Source of the DNA: Edaphobacter dinghuensis
Lineage (GTDB): Bacteria; Acidobacteriota; Terriglobia; Terriglobales; Acidobacteriaceae
Reading direction: 5' to 3'
Assembly: GCF_014640335.1 (NCBI RefSeq)
Contig: NZ_BMGT01000002.1
Span: 1,178,001-1,242,000, forward strand
DNA: 64,000 bases
Shown: in pieces, positions 54,686 through 63,212 of the stretch
How the letters are laid out: each line of letters starts with the position of its first letter
Numbering within the stretch: position 1 is the stretch's first letter
Notes under the pieces: model-generated
What the model was told of the DNA's origin: nothing
What the model saw: only the letters and a program-made list of their open reading frames with translations
The model's database searches: none
Made by a program: the position numbers and the translations under genes

Positions 54686-55296
54686 CTTGCTTAAGGGCAC
54701 GGCTTTAGCCGTGCCATAGGTGCGTCAGGATTCGTGGGGCTTTAGCCCCTGAGGTACGATTCTTCGTCAGCGAAGTACGGATCGAGTTGCAGCGCCGGAT
54801 GGGCGGAGGAAAAGATATAGGATTCGGGAATTTCGCAAAGGCGAGCGGTGACAGGATTTTGATGAATGTAGCGGTAGCGGATGCTGTAGTCTGCTGCGTC
54901 GCGGATGCGGTGGTCGGTGAAGCCTCGTTGCCAGACGGGGAGCTTGGAGGCGAGGCGATGGGAGAAGCCTCCCTTGATGAGTCCGACGGCTCGTTCGAGA
55001 GTCTCTTGTGGAGTGAGAAGAAGGTGGATGTGGTCGGGCATGACGACGAAGGCGTGGAGTTTGTAGTGTCCTTCGGTGCGGTAGTGCTGGAGGGTTTCGA
55101 TGAGGAGTTCGGCGTTGCGTTCGACTTGAAAGAGGCGTCGGCGGTTGTAGGTTCCGCTGGTGACGAAGAAGGTGCCGGGGCGGGATGTGCGGGCGGGGAT
55201 CGCCATTCGGCGATTGTAACTGCGCGTACCTCAGGGGCTAAAGCCCCTTGACTCGGGGAGGGTGGTGGCACGGCTGAAGCCGTGCCCTTAAGCAAG
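54686..55296. mobile_element. RAYT/REP mobile unit with inverted ends
   Basis: Left end 54686-54757: cttgcttaagggcacggct ... hairpin ggcacggctttagccgtgcc (54696-54715), then ggggctttagcccc (54736-54749) and gaggtac. Right end 55226-55296 is the same in inverse orientation: gtacctcaggggctaaagcccc, then ggcacggctgaagccgtgcc (55267-55286) and cttaagcaag. Between them lies one RAYT gene. The whole is a REP-flanked transposase unit; a lone REP pair of the same type lies at 23884-23952. Confidence 0.85.
54742..55206 (-). CDS. REP-associated tyrosine transposase (RAYT, IS200/Y1-like)
   Basis: 154 aa. The HUH motif is HIH in AFVVMPDHIHLLLTP; the catalytic Tyr lies in the helix ADYSIRYRYIHQNPVTARLCE, the RAYT signature. 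The N-terminus RTSRPGTFFVTSGTYNRRRLFQ is also typical. Such enzymes cut and rejoin single-stranded REP palindromes. The last codons (SYLRG and stop) are made by the REP element itself: tacctcaggggctaa. The start is the ATG at 55206. Confidence 0.93.
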   Translation of the reverse strand: MAIPARTSRPGTFFVTSGTYNRRRLFQVERNAELLIETLQHYRTEGHYKLHAFVVMPDHIHLLLTPQETLERAVGLIKGGFSHRLASKLPVWQRGFTDHRIRDAADYSIRYRYIHQNPVTARLCEIPESYIFSSAHPALQLDPYFADEESYLRG

Positions 55297-55332
55297 GCGG
55301 TTCGCGTTTTTGGGGAGGATTTATATTCAAAC

Positions 55333-56988
55333 TCAACTTGCGTCTGTTCGTCTGTGCGCAGGCATTGATCCTATAACAGCCTGCTGCGACTGCTCATCCC
55401 AAAAGTAATAAATGCGGAGACATCTTGCCGGATCGCGCGTATTACCGCCATTCTTGATATGCCAATTTACATCGCATAATTTACCTTGCCAATCTATCTC
55501 GAACGAATCACTACCACAATGCGCATTTATAACTCCTTGCTCAATAGTCCTATCGCGAAGTGATCCTTCACTCTCGTGTAATTTTTCTGAGCGAAACTCG
55601 TTTGCTAGCCACAAAAGACACCTTGCAGCAAGAGCAGTGTCTTCAAATTCAGGATTTCTAACTCCTCGTCTCGCCTGCGGGCTTAAAGTCACGCGACCTG
55701 CAAGATTTGTATCGCACCAATCTTCAAAGGAATCCCACTTAGTGGGGATCTCGATATTCGCATCGGGTGCTCTCCCTAAATCTTTAATTTGTTCCAAAAG
55801 TTGCTGAATTCTAAATCCAGCTGCGTTTAGCTGAGTCTCCGCAATTTCAGCCCGCTCCTCAGCAGCATCATGAAGATCAGAGAATTGTTGCTGAAATCTT
55901 TCCGCTTCTTGCACTTGCAGTTCTAGCGTCTTCAGTGCTTCTCTTGTAGCATCCAGTTGTTCTCTCTCTGTTGCACCAGATTCTCTAAGTTCTAATTGTT
56001 TTTTCTCGAGAGTCCTCAGGCGCAACGAAGCAAAAGGAACAATATCTTTTCCGAGTACAAGTCTGCGCACACTCGCATTTGCTGCAATCCAACGTAATCG
56101 CGTCAATGCTTTGCTTGCTGCATCGGGGTTTGATATTTGATTGGGGAGAATTAGTTCATGTCCTCCAAAAGGATTTGCATCTTCCGTAAAACCCGGAAGA
56201 TAAATTCTCACAGCCCCCTCATATACGGATAGACGCTTACCGAATCTCTCAGTTAAAGCCCAAGTAAAATTTGCTGGCAGGATGATGACGATTGCTAAGC
56301 CAGCACATGCTTCTGCCAACAATTTCGTATTTAGTAAAGGGAGTTCGGGATCAGCAGTACTCGAAGGCACCGACAGAACAATAATTGGTAGCTTTCTTGC
56401 CCCACTTACGAGTGCCTCCGTTAAAAGAGCCGCACCTTTTTCTGATCGAATCGTGTGTGCCTTATCAGTGATCTTGAATGAGCCGGAGTGTAGGCCTGGG
56501 GAACTGATAACTTGACGAACTACTCCCGGGACGTGAGGTTCGATATCGAGGGTTTGTTCAGAAGAACCAACGAGAAGGCGTGTAGTAAAAACAGCAGGAC
56601 CACTTTCAGCAACTGAAATCGTAACTTCTGTTGTCCATATTCGACCTGCCACAGACTTATCTGGGTCCTCCACGCGTATTGACCAATAGTCGGCCCCGTT
56701 GACAGATAAACGAACAGCTACTCGGCTCCGGCCGCTAGATAGATGCTCAAAGGATTGCTGAGCCCACGCTTCGCTGGAGAACCTACTTGGAGCCCTGTTC
56801 TCAGCCCACCGAAGAACTTGGGCACGAGCCGCATACGCAGCATGTTGGAAGTCGTCCTCAGCAAGAACCCCAGAAACACGTAGTACTTCGCGCTCACGGA
56901 TAGGAAGGGAACTCTTCGTATAAACGGATCTTACTGGCCTCTGAACTTGCGAGTCGTACATTGCTTCCTTTTCCGCCGATTCGGCCAT
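55333..56988 (-). CDS. Unknown AT-richer protein with central coiled coil and compact C-terminal domain
   Basis: 551 aa from the ATG at 56988 (56961 has a nearer AAGGA; a TTG at 57048 is the longest). Not recognised. An N-terminal domain includes RVEDPDKSVAGRIWTTEVTI and LDIEPHVPGVVRQ; a middle alpha/beta part has KLPIIVLSVPSS and LTERFGKRLSVYEGAVRIYLPGF; residues about 330-400 are coiled coil (EKKQLELRESGATEREQLDATREALKTLELQVQEAE); the end has DVNWHIKNGGNTRDPARCLRIYYFWDE. Base composition is visibly lower in G+C than neighbours, suggesting recent transfer. It lies between the RAYT unit and the nrdJ stop. Defence-related function is a guess. Confidence 0.7.
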   Translation of the reverse strand: MAESAEKEAMYDSQVQRPVRSVYTKSSLPIREREVLRVSGVLAEDDFQHAAYAARAQVLRWAENRAPSRFSSEAWAQQSFEHLSSGRSRVAVRLSVNGADYWSIRVEDPDKSVAGRIWTTEVTISVAESGPAVFTTRLLVGSSEQTLDIEPHVPGVVRQVISSPGLHSGSFKITDKAHTIRSEKGAALLTEALVSGARKLPIIVLSVPSSTADPELPLLNTKLLAEACAGLAIVIILPANFTWALTERFGKRLSVYEGAVRIYLPGFTEDANPFGGHELILPNQISNPDAASKALTRLRWIAANASVRRLVLGKDIVPFASLRLRTLEKKQLELRESGATEREQLDATREALKTLELQVQEAERFQQQFSDLHDAAEERAEIAETQLNAAGFRIQQLLEQIKDLGRAPDANIEIPTKWDSFEDWCDTNLAGRVTLSPQARRGVRNPEFEDTALAARCLLWLANEFRSEKLHESEGSLRDRTIEQGVINAHCGSDSFEIDWQGKLCDVNWHIKNGGNTRDPARCLRIYYFWDEQSQQAVIGSMPAHRRTDAS

Positions 56989-57052
56989 ATTGAAGGGTGG
57001 AGCAGGAGCAATCGTACAAAATAGCAGGCTCCCGCTCTCATCGATCAAAACC

Positions 57053-60000
57053 TTAGCTGCAGCCGCTGGTGCTGCCGCAGCTCATGCAGCGGTAGCAGGA
57101 GCCGCTTCTGGTCATGATGGCTCCGCAGGTGGCGCAGGAGGGTGCGTCGCCCATGTCGTACATCGACTTCATGGCGTCGGCTGCGTGGTAGATGCCGCGG
57201 TCTTCTGTGTTGGGGAAGGCAGACGCCGAACCTTCGACTCCGGCTGCGCCTCCGCTCTGGATGACGGAGTTTGAATAAGCGTCGGGGGCGATTCCCTGCT
57301 GAGGTGGCGTGGTGGTGTAGAAGTCGTCGCTGCCGCTGCCGACCGCAGGTCCTTCGACTCCGGCTGCGCCTGCGCTCAGGATGACACCTCTGTCACTTGA
57401 AGCCGCGAGCGACTGGATGACGTTGCCGGGGCTGTTGACGGTTCCTTCGACGGGGACGCTGGCGTCGGCGTGCGGGGCGAGGCCGGCGAAGAGGTCGAAC
57501 TGGTGGCCCGAGAGGAAGCGGATCTGCATCCAGCGGAAGAGGTAGTCCATGATGGACTTGGCGTAGCCGATCTCGGGGTTGCCGGTCCAGCCGCTGGGCT
57601 CGAAGCGGGTGTGGGCGAACTTCTCGCAGAGCACCTTGAGCGGGACGCCGTGCTGGAGAGCGAGCGAGATGGCGGTGGCGAAGCTGTCCATCAGGCCGGA
57701 GACGGTGCTTCCCTCTTTGGCCATGCGGATGAAGATTTCGCCGGGCTGGCCGTTGGGGTAGAGGCCGACGGTGATGTAGCCCTCGTGTCCGGAGAGGCCG
57801 AACTTGTGCGTGACCGAGGCGCGCTCGGCGGGCAGGCGATGACGGACGGCGCGCGGCGGCGACTGCGCGTCGATGGAGTCGGAGTTTTGCAGCGAGGCTT
57901 CGGTGATGGTCTTGAGCTGGGTCTCGAGGGCAGTGATGCGTGCCTGCGCGGCGGCCTTGGCGGCGACGACGGCCTCTTCGATCTCGACGGTACCTGCGGC
58001 GGCAGGGGCGATCGCTGTTTGCTTCTGTGCCTTGCCGTCGCTGGCGGAGACGTTGAGCGGCTGCGAGCCCTTGGAGTTGTCGCGGTAGATGGCTACGGCC
58101 TTGAGGCCCTGACGCCAGGCTTCGAGGTAGGCTTCGGCGATGTCATCGACGGACGCGTCCTGCGGGAGGTTGACGGTCTTCGAGATGGCTCCCGAGAGGA
58201 AGGGCTGGGTGGCGGCCATCATCTTGATGTGGCCCATGTAATGGATGCTGCGCGTGCCCTTCGATGGCTTGAAGGAGCAGTCGAAGCAGGCGAGGTGCTC
58301 GGGCTTGATGGCGGGAGCGCCTTCGATGGTGCCGGTAGCGTCGATGTAGCTGACGATGGCGTTCACTTCGGCCTCGTTGTAGCCGAGCTTGATGAGCGCC
58401 GAGGGCACGGTGTTGTTGACGATCTTGATCATGCCGCCGCCGACGAGCTTCTTGTATTTGACGAGGGCGAGGTCGGGCTCGATGCCGGTGGTGTCGCAGT
58501 CCATCATGAAGCCGATGGTGCCGGTGGGGGCGAGGACGGTGACCTGCGAGTTGCGGTAGCCGTGCTTTTCGCCGTGAGCGAGCGCGCCGTCCCAGGCGTG
58601 GCGGCTGGCGTCGATGAGCTGGTCGAGCTGAGGGACGCTGAAGGGCTCGGCGGAGTTCTTCGACTTGCCGATGTTGTTGACCTCGGCGCGGTGCATGCGG
58701 ATGACGTCGAGGAAGGGCTCGCGGTTGACGTAGAAGCCGGGGCAGGCTCCTCCGGCGATCTCTGCCTGCTGCGTGAGCGGAGTGGCTGCACCGAGGGCGG
58801 GGCAGGTCTCGGCGATACGCGATGACTGCCAGTAGGCATCGCCGCAGAGGATCGCGGTGAGCACGGCGGCGAAGTCGCGGCCGGCGTCGGAGTCGTAGGG
58901 GAGGCCGAAGGCCATCAGCAGCGCGCCGAGGTTGGCATATCCGAGGCCGAGCGGGCGATAGTCGTGTGAGTTCTTCGAGATCTGCTCGGTGGGGTAGCCA
59001 GCGGCGTCGACTATGATCTCCATCGCGGTGGTGAGGATGCCGATGGCGTGGCGGTAGGCGGGGATATCGAACTGGCCGCCGGGGGTGAGGAACTTCAGCA
59101 GGTTGAAGCTGGCGAGGTTGCAGGCGGAGTCGTCGAGGAACATGTACTCGCTGCAAGGATTGCTGGCGTTGATGCGAGCGGTGTTCTTGCTGGTGTGCCA
59201 GCGGTTGATGGTCGTGTCGTACTGCATGCCGGGGTCGCCGCACTGCCAGGTGGCTTCGGCGATGGAGTGCATGATGTCGCGGGCGCGGTACTCCTTGACC
59301 GGCTTGCGCTCTTTGACGGTCTTGGTGCTGAAGGTGCCGTCGGCTTCGACTGCCTGCATGAACTCGTCGTTGACGCGGACAGAGTTGTTGGCGTTCTGGA
59401 AGAAGATGCTGCTGTACGCCTCGGAGTCGGGGCCGCTGCCGTCGTAGCCAGCCTGCACCAGCGTCCAGGCCTTCTTCTCTTCAGAGACCTTGCACTGGAT
59501 GAAGTCGTTGATGTCGGGATGGTCGACGTTGAGGATGACCATCTTGGCGGCGCGGCGGGTCTTGCCACCGGACTTGATGACACCGGCGAAGGCGTCGAAG
59601 CCGCGCATGAAGCTAAGCGGGCCGCTCGCGGTTCCGCCGCCCGACAGCGTCTCCATGCTGCCGCGGATGCTGCTGAGATTGGAGCCTGCGCCCGAGCCCC
59701 ACTTGAAGAGCATGCCCTCGGTCTTGGCCAGCGTGAGGATGCTATCGAGCGAGTCATTCACCGAGTTGATGAAGCAGGCGGAGCACTGCGGGCGGGTGTA
59801 TCCGGTGACAGAGAACTCTACCTTGCCGGTGGCTTGGTTCCAGTGCCAGTTCTGCGCGTCGGAGTTCGGCTCCAGCCGGTCGCAGCCTACGTTGAACCAG
59901 ACGGGCGAGTTGAAGGCCACTTTCTGGTTGAGCAGCAAATGGGCAAGCTCGGCGAAGAAGGTGTCGGCGTCCTCGGCGGTGGCGAAGTAGCCGTCGCGGA

Positions 60001-60361
60001 TGCCCCAGTCGCGGATAGACTCGGCGACGCGGGTGATGAGGGCGCGGACGCCGGACTCACGCTCGTCGGTGCCGTTGAGGCCGTGGAGGTACTTCGATGC
60101 CACGATGTTGGTGGCAGTCATCGACCAGTCGGCGGGAACCTCGACGTTCTTCTGCTCGAAGATGATCTTGCCCTTGAAGTCCTGAATGATGGCGTCACGA
60201 AACTCCCATGTGATCTCGTCAAAAGGAGAGAGGCCGGGCTTGGTGAAGTGGCGGCTGAAGGACAATCCCGGGGCCTTGGAGTTTGACTTGGCAGACGCCT
60301 GAGACGGAGCAGGGACGGTGTTCTTGGAGGTCTTGGCGGGCTGGGTGGGGATAGTGGCCAT
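57053..60361 (-). CDS. nrdJ: Vitamin B12-dependent (class II) ribonucleoside-diphosphate reductase
   Basis: 1102 aa. Class II features: QCSACFINSVNDSLDSI and NPCSEYMFLDDSACNLASFNLL hold the active-site cysteines with Asn/Glu; MDCDTTGIEPDLALVKYKKLVGGG and the B12-reductase segment YIDATGTIEGAPAIKPEHLACFDCSFKP follow. A TSCPD-like C-terminal domain (FGLSGHEGYITVGLYPNGQPGEIFIRMAKEGS) leads to a linker and a terminal zinc-binding cluster CATCGAIMTRSGSCYRCMSCG. It makes deoxyribonucleotides with or without oxygen using adenosylcobalamin. AAGGAG precedes the ATG. Two 35-bp dispersed repeats encode parts of the linker. Confidence 0.96.
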   Translation of the reverse strand: MATIPTQPAKTSKNTVPAPSQASAKSNSKAPGLSFSRHFTKPGLSPFDEITWEFRDAIIQDFKGKIIFEQKNVEVPADWSMTATNIVASKYLHGLNGTDERESGVRALITRVAESIRDWGIRDGYFATAEDADTFFAELAHLLLNQKVAFNSPVWFNVGCDRLEPNSDAQNWHWNQATGKVEFSVTGYTRPQCSACFINSVNDSLDSILTLAKTEGMLFKWGSGAGSNLSSIRGSMETLSGGGTASGPLSFMRGFDAFAGVIKSGGKTRRAAKMVILNVDHPDINDFIQCKVSEEKKAWTLVQAGYDGSGPDSEAYSSIFFQNANNSVRVNDEFMQAVEADGTFSTKTVKERKPVKEYRARDIMHSIAEATWQCGDPGMQYDTTINRWHTSKNTARINASNPCSEYMFLDDSACNLASFNLLKFLTPGGQFDIPAYRHAIGILTTAMEIIVDAAGYPTEQISKNSHDYRPLGLGYANLGALLMAFGLPYDSDAGRDFAAVLTAILCGDAYWQSSRIAETCPALGAATPLTQQAEIAGGACPGFYVNREPFLDVIRMHRAEVNNIGKSKNSAEPFSVPQLDQLIDASRHAWDGALAHGEKHGYRNSQVTVLAPTGTIGFMMDCDTTGIEPDLALVKYKKLVGGGMIKIVNNTVPSALIKLGYNEAEVNAIVSYIDATGTIEGAPAIKPEHLACFDCSFKPSKGTRSIHYMGHIKMMAATQPFLSGAISKTVNLPQDASVDDIAEAYLEAWRQGLKAVAIYRDNSKGSQPLNVSASDGKAQKQTAIAPAAAGTVEIEEAVVAAKAAAQARITALETQLKTITEASLQNSDSIDAQSPPRAVRHRLPAERASVTHKFGLSGHEGYITVGLYPNGQPGEIFIRMAKEGSTVSGLMDSFATAISLALQHGVPLKVLCEKFAHTRFEPSGWTGNPEIGYAKSIMDYLFRWMQIRFLSGHQFDLFAGLAPHADASVPVEGTVNSPGNVIQSLAASSDRGVILSAGAAGVEGPAVGSGSDDFYTTTPPQQGIAPDAYSNSVIQSGGAAGVEGSASAFPNTEDRGIYHAADAMKSMYDMGDAPSCATCGAIMTRSGSCYRCMSCGSTSGCS
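57231..57265. repeat. 35-bp dispersed repeat in nrdJ (copy 1)
   Basis: ccttcgactccggctgcgc followed by ctccgctctggatgac; differs at two positions from copy 2. In the NrdJ frame (minus strand) it encodes VIQSGGAAGVEG. Confidence 0.8.
57351..57385. repeat. 35-bp dispersed repeat in nrdJ (copy 2)
   Basis: ccttcgactccggctgcgc followed by ctgcgctcaggatgac, exactly 120 bases from copy 1, hence in the same reading frame; encodes VILSAGAAGVEG in NrdJ. It resembles the intergenic stretch at 1290-1324. Confidence 0.8.
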
Positions 60362-60547
60362 GGGGATATTGCTCCTTCTAATTTGATGATGAAACTAAGC
60401 TTCTGGCTCGCGGCACGTACTCCTCACGAGCGGGTAAATAAGGCCCTGTCGGCACTGAATATGAATCCGGGGCAACTGGCTCCGGCGGCGTCGAAGCAGA
60501 GCGAAAACTGGAACCCGAACCGAATGTTCTGGAGCGGCGCAGTGGCA

Positions 60548-60576
60548 AAAGTACCGCCGCCTATAGGGTGTGTCAA
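60548..60576 (-). promoter_or_regulatory. Promoter candidate for nrdJ
   Basis: On the minus strand TTGACA (60576-60571), 17-base spacer, TACTTT (60553-60548). A second candidate overlaps it further upstream: GTAACA (60604-60599), 16-base spacer, TATACT (60582-60577), with the NrdR-type box lying in its spacer. Confidence 0.5.
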
Positions 60577-60583
60577 GTATAAA

Positions 60584-60599
60584 ACACTACCTATTGTGT
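60584..60599 (-). promoter_or_regulatory. NrdR box upstream of nrdJ
   Basis: Read on the minus strand: ACACAATAGGTAGTGT, matching the NrdR-box consensus ACACWATATATWGTGT at 14 of 16 positions. NrdR represses ribonucleotide reductase genes in response to dATP/ATP. A possible weak second site (ACCCGTAAACAGGGGT, 60628-60613) lies 29 bases upstream centre to centre. The nrdR gene is not in the window. Confidence 0.7.
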
Positions 60600-60962
60600 T
60601 ACCTGTGCAAATACCCCTGTTTACGGGTCATTCACAAAAAGAGGGTGCAGAAATCAGGGATTTGGCTGTGGAAGTTGCCGCAGAAGCGCGTCGGATGCGG
60701 ATATTACGAGATGGTTAATAGGCACTTTTTGAAGGTATGCGCGTGCGATCGGAAGGACAAGGGGCAGTAGTGGTGCATTGGCTGTGGACAGGCGTGGAAA
60801 AGAGGGAAAACCCGGGCAGAAATATCCGTCCAGAGTCCGCTGTAGTGTGGCCAATAAGCTGCGAACAGGTTCGGCGCTCGTTTTAAAGGGGCGGCGAGCA
60901 AGGACAGACCGGCAGGGAGATCGAGGTAGATATGATAGACAGGAGAGTTTGGGAGGATTTCG

Positions 60963-61532
60963 ATGTCCAGAACGCAGTCGGCGATGGTTGAGCTGGGAAC
61001 GGTGGCCCCGGCATTTGAGCTGGAAGATGTGGTGACAGGAAAGGCCGTAGGGCGAGACGATGCCGCCAAAAACGGCCTCCTGGTGATGTTTATCTGCGTG
61101 CACTGCCCCTATGTGAAGCATGTTGAAGCAGAACTGGCCCGTATCGGGGTCGACTATGAAGGAAAGATCGGCATCGTGGCCATCTCGTCGAACGATGTGG
61201 TCGCCTATCCGCAGGACGGGCCGGACGAGATGAAGGCACAGGCGCAGCGGTTGGGCTTCCGCTTCCCTTACCTCTTCGACGAGTCGCAGGAGGTAGCACG
61301 CTCATACGACGCGGCTTGCACCCCGGACTTCTTCCTCTTCGACGCGGAGATGAAGCTCGTCTATCGTGGACAGTTGGACGAGAGCCGTCCGCGCCGGGGA
61401 GACTTCGGCAACGATATTCCGGTTACGGGCAAGGATCTGCGCCAGGCACTGAACGACGTGATCGCCGGCAAGCGTCCCGACACCAATCAGCGGACCAGCC
61501 TCGGCTGCAACATCAAATGGCGTGAAGCTTAA
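60963..61532 (+). CDS. Thioredoxin-fold peroxiredoxin-like (AhpC/TSA) protein
   Basis: 189 aa. The redox segment is LVMFICVHCPYVKHVEAEL, i.e. a CxxC (CVHC) placed like the peroxidatic region of Bcp/TlpA-type proteins, followed by KIGIVAISSNDVVAYPQDGPDEM and YDAACTPDFFLFDAEMKLVYRGQLD with cis-Pro. No signal peptide is seen. It probably acts as a cytosolic thiol oxidoreductase or peroxidase. GGGAGG precedes the ATG. It is 17 bases upstream of the carbonic anhydrase gene, likely one operon. Confidence 0.88.
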   Translation: MSRTQSAMVELGTVAPAFELEDVVTGKAVGRDDAAKNGLLVMFICVHCPYVKHVEAELARIGVDYEGKIGIVAISSNDVVAYPQDGPDEMKAQAQRLGFRFPYLFDESQEVARSYDAACTPDFFLFDAEMKLVYRGQLDESRPRRGDFGNDIPVTGKDLRQALNDVIAGKRPDTNQRTSLGCNIKWREA

Positions 61533-61549
61533 CCTAAAGAGGAGAACCG

Positions 61550-62179
61550 ATGCAGGATGTGCTTGAGCAATTGAAGGCGGGGATTCGCCGGTTTCAAACC
61601 ACGGTATACCCCGAACAGGCGGAGATGTTCCGCCGCGCCGTGGCCCAGCCGCAGGAGCCGCACACGCTCTTCATAGCGTGCGCCGACTCGCGGATTGATC
61701 CTGAGATGATTACGCAGTCCACGCCCGGCGAGATGTTTGTGCTGCGCAACATCGGCAATCTGATTCCCGCCTATGGCGAGATGATGGGCGGCGTCAGCGC
61801 GGTCGTCGAATACGCGGTCAGCCTGTTGAAGGTGAAGCACGTGGTGGTCTGCGGCCATGCCGATTGCGGGGCCATGAAGGGCCTGCTCAACCCCGACAGC
61901 GTAACGACGATGCCCGCGGTCGAAAACTGGCTGAAGAACGCAACAGCGGCGAGGAGCATCGCAGAAGCGCTGGGAGCCAAAAATGAGGAACCGGGCATCT
62001 TGATGCGGCGCGTCACCGAGCAGAATGTTCTGCTGCAGATTCAGCATCTGCGAACACATCCTTCGGTCGCCGCGGCCATTGCGCGCAAGGAGCTGACCAT
62101 CTCCGCATGGGTGTATGAGATCGGCACAGGCGAGGTACGCATCTGCGAAGACGGCATTGAATTCGTACCGGTTGTTTAA
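61550..62179 (+). CDS. Beta-class carbonic anhydrase
   Basis: 209 aa. Zinc ligands and dyad are visible: CADSRIDPEMI (Cys and the Asp-Arg pair) and VVVCGHADCGAMKGLL (His-x2-Cys). MFVLRNIGNLIP and VYEIGTGEVRI also match the family. It interconverts CO2 and bicarbonate in the cytosol. AGAGGAG precedes the ATG. A terminator follows the stop. Confidence 0.95.
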   Translation: MQDVLEQLKAGIRRFQTTVYPEQAEMFRRAVAQPQEPHTLFIACADSRIDPEMITQSTPGEMFVLRNIGNLIPAYGEMMGGVSAVVEYAVSLLKVKHVVVCGHADCGAMKGLLNPDSVTTMPAVENWLKNATAARSIAEALGAKNEEPGILMRRVTEQNVLLQIQHLRTHPSVAAAIARKELTISAWVYEIGTGEVRICEDGIEFVPVV

Positions 62180-62197
62180 GCGACGGCAACATCTCCC

Positions 62198-62223
62198 AAA
62201 GGCCCCGGTTCGCTGGGGCCTTT
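62198..62223. terminator. Intrinsic terminator after the carbonic anhydrase gene
   Basis: Stem aaaggcccc / ggggccttt with an 8-base loop, followed by a gctctttct pyrimidine run on the plus strand. It lies between convergent genes. Confidence 0.85.
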
Positions 62224-62275
62224 GCTCTTTCTGCAAGCCAGTTATCCCGCTGTTTGTGTTTTTGTGATGTGCAGC

Positions 62276-63145
62276 TTAGAACCACTTCAGCTTGCGCAAT
62301 ACGACCAGCAGCACGGTTGTACACAATACAGTAATGCCGCCGACATAAAACGCTCCGTGAGCGGAGTCTTCAAAGGGCAAGCCCTTGAGGTTCATGCCGT
62401 AGATGCCCGAGATGGCGAGAACGGGCAGCGCGAAGGTGCCCAGTACGGTGAGTACCTTCATCACCTCGTTGGTGCGGTTGGCGACGCTCGACAGGTAGAT
62501 GTCGAGCGTGTTGTTGAGCAGGTCTCGCTGCGTCTCGACGGAATCGAGCAGGCGCGCCAGATGATCGTAGATGTCGCGCACATAGGACTGGTGCTCGGCG
62601 TCGATGATCGAGCCTGAATCGCGCTGAAGGTGCAGCGTAGCATCGCGAGTATTGACCAGCACACGGCGCAGCTCGATCAGCTCGCGCTTAATGGCGAAGA
62701 TATTCTGCAGCACCTCGGGCGAGGGCGAATCGACGACGATGTCTTCGAGATCGTCGATGCGATCGTCGAAGTGGTCGATAGCAGGAAAGTACAGATCGAC
62801 GATGGTGTCGAGGATGAGATAGAGCAGTCTGCCCGGGTTGTCGTCGGAGCCGTCACGCCGCGCGCGGGACAACGCCTCGGCAGTGGAGGAGCATTTGGGA
62901 TCGGCGATGGTGATGAGAAAGTCTTTGCCCGCAAACAGGTCGATAGTCGCGAAGGTCGGCATCTCCGGGTCGCCTTCGAGATGGACAGGCTTGAAGACAG
63001 CAAAGGTGTAGTGGGGAGCGGTGTCGACCTTGACGCTCTCGTTTTCGCTACGGCAGTCCTCAATGTGCAGAGGATGCAGGTTATATTGCTTGGCCAATTC
63101 GTCCAGGCGATGATCGGCGGCGGATTCGAGTTCGTACCAGGGCAT
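62276..63145 (-). CDS. CorA-family magnesium/cobalt transporter
   Basis: 289 aa. The cytosolic N-domain (LDELAKQYNLHPLHIEDCRSENESVKVDTAPHYTFAVFKPV) leads to a long helix and two C-terminal membrane helices with the selectivity motif YGMN in ISGIYGMNLKGLPFE. The final tail VVLRKLKWF is basic as usual. It forms a pentameric divalent-metal channel. AAGGTG lies about nine bases before the ATG at 63145. Confidence 0.93.
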   Translation of the reverse strand: MPWYELESAADHRLDELAKQYNLHPLHIEDCRSENESVKVDTAPHYTFAVFKPVHLEGDPEMPTFATIDLFAGKDFLITIADPKCSSTAEALSRARRDGSDDNPGRLLYLILDTIVDLYFPAIDHFDDRIDDLEDIVVDSPSPEVLQNIFAIKRELIELRRVLVNTRDATLHLQRDSGSIIDAEHQSYVRDIYDHLARLLDSVETQRDLLNNTLDIYLSSVANRTNEVMKVLTVLGTFALPVLAISGIYGMNLKGLPFEDSAHGAFYVGGITVLCTTVLLVVLRKLKWF

Positions 63146-63212
63146 CGGTCAAACACCTTCGACTACACGCTAGGATGACAGACTTTATCCGCGCTGAAAG
63201 AGTACAAAAGGC

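Larger units (their letters stand above)
60362..60962. other. nrdJ / thioredoxin-like divergent intergenic region
   Basis: 601 bases without a convincing gene. On the minus strand it holds the nrdJ leader (about 180 bases), two overlapping promoter candidates and the NrdR-type box. No cobalamin-riboswitch B12 box was found. The right half must contain the promoter for the thioredoxin-like/carbonic anhydrase pair, which I cannot place. Confidence 0.55.

Noticed and set aside
57470..58825. 451-codon plus-strand frame opposite nrdJ
   Set aside because: Gly/Asp/Val-rich shadow of the GC-rich reductase gene with no motif.
60362..60570. Possible cobalamin riboswitch in the nrdJ leader, suggested by a GCCACTG string
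   Set aside because: The B12 box (AGCCAGGAGACCTGCC type) and the other conserved segments in the right order are absent, and the string lies at the predicted transcription start.
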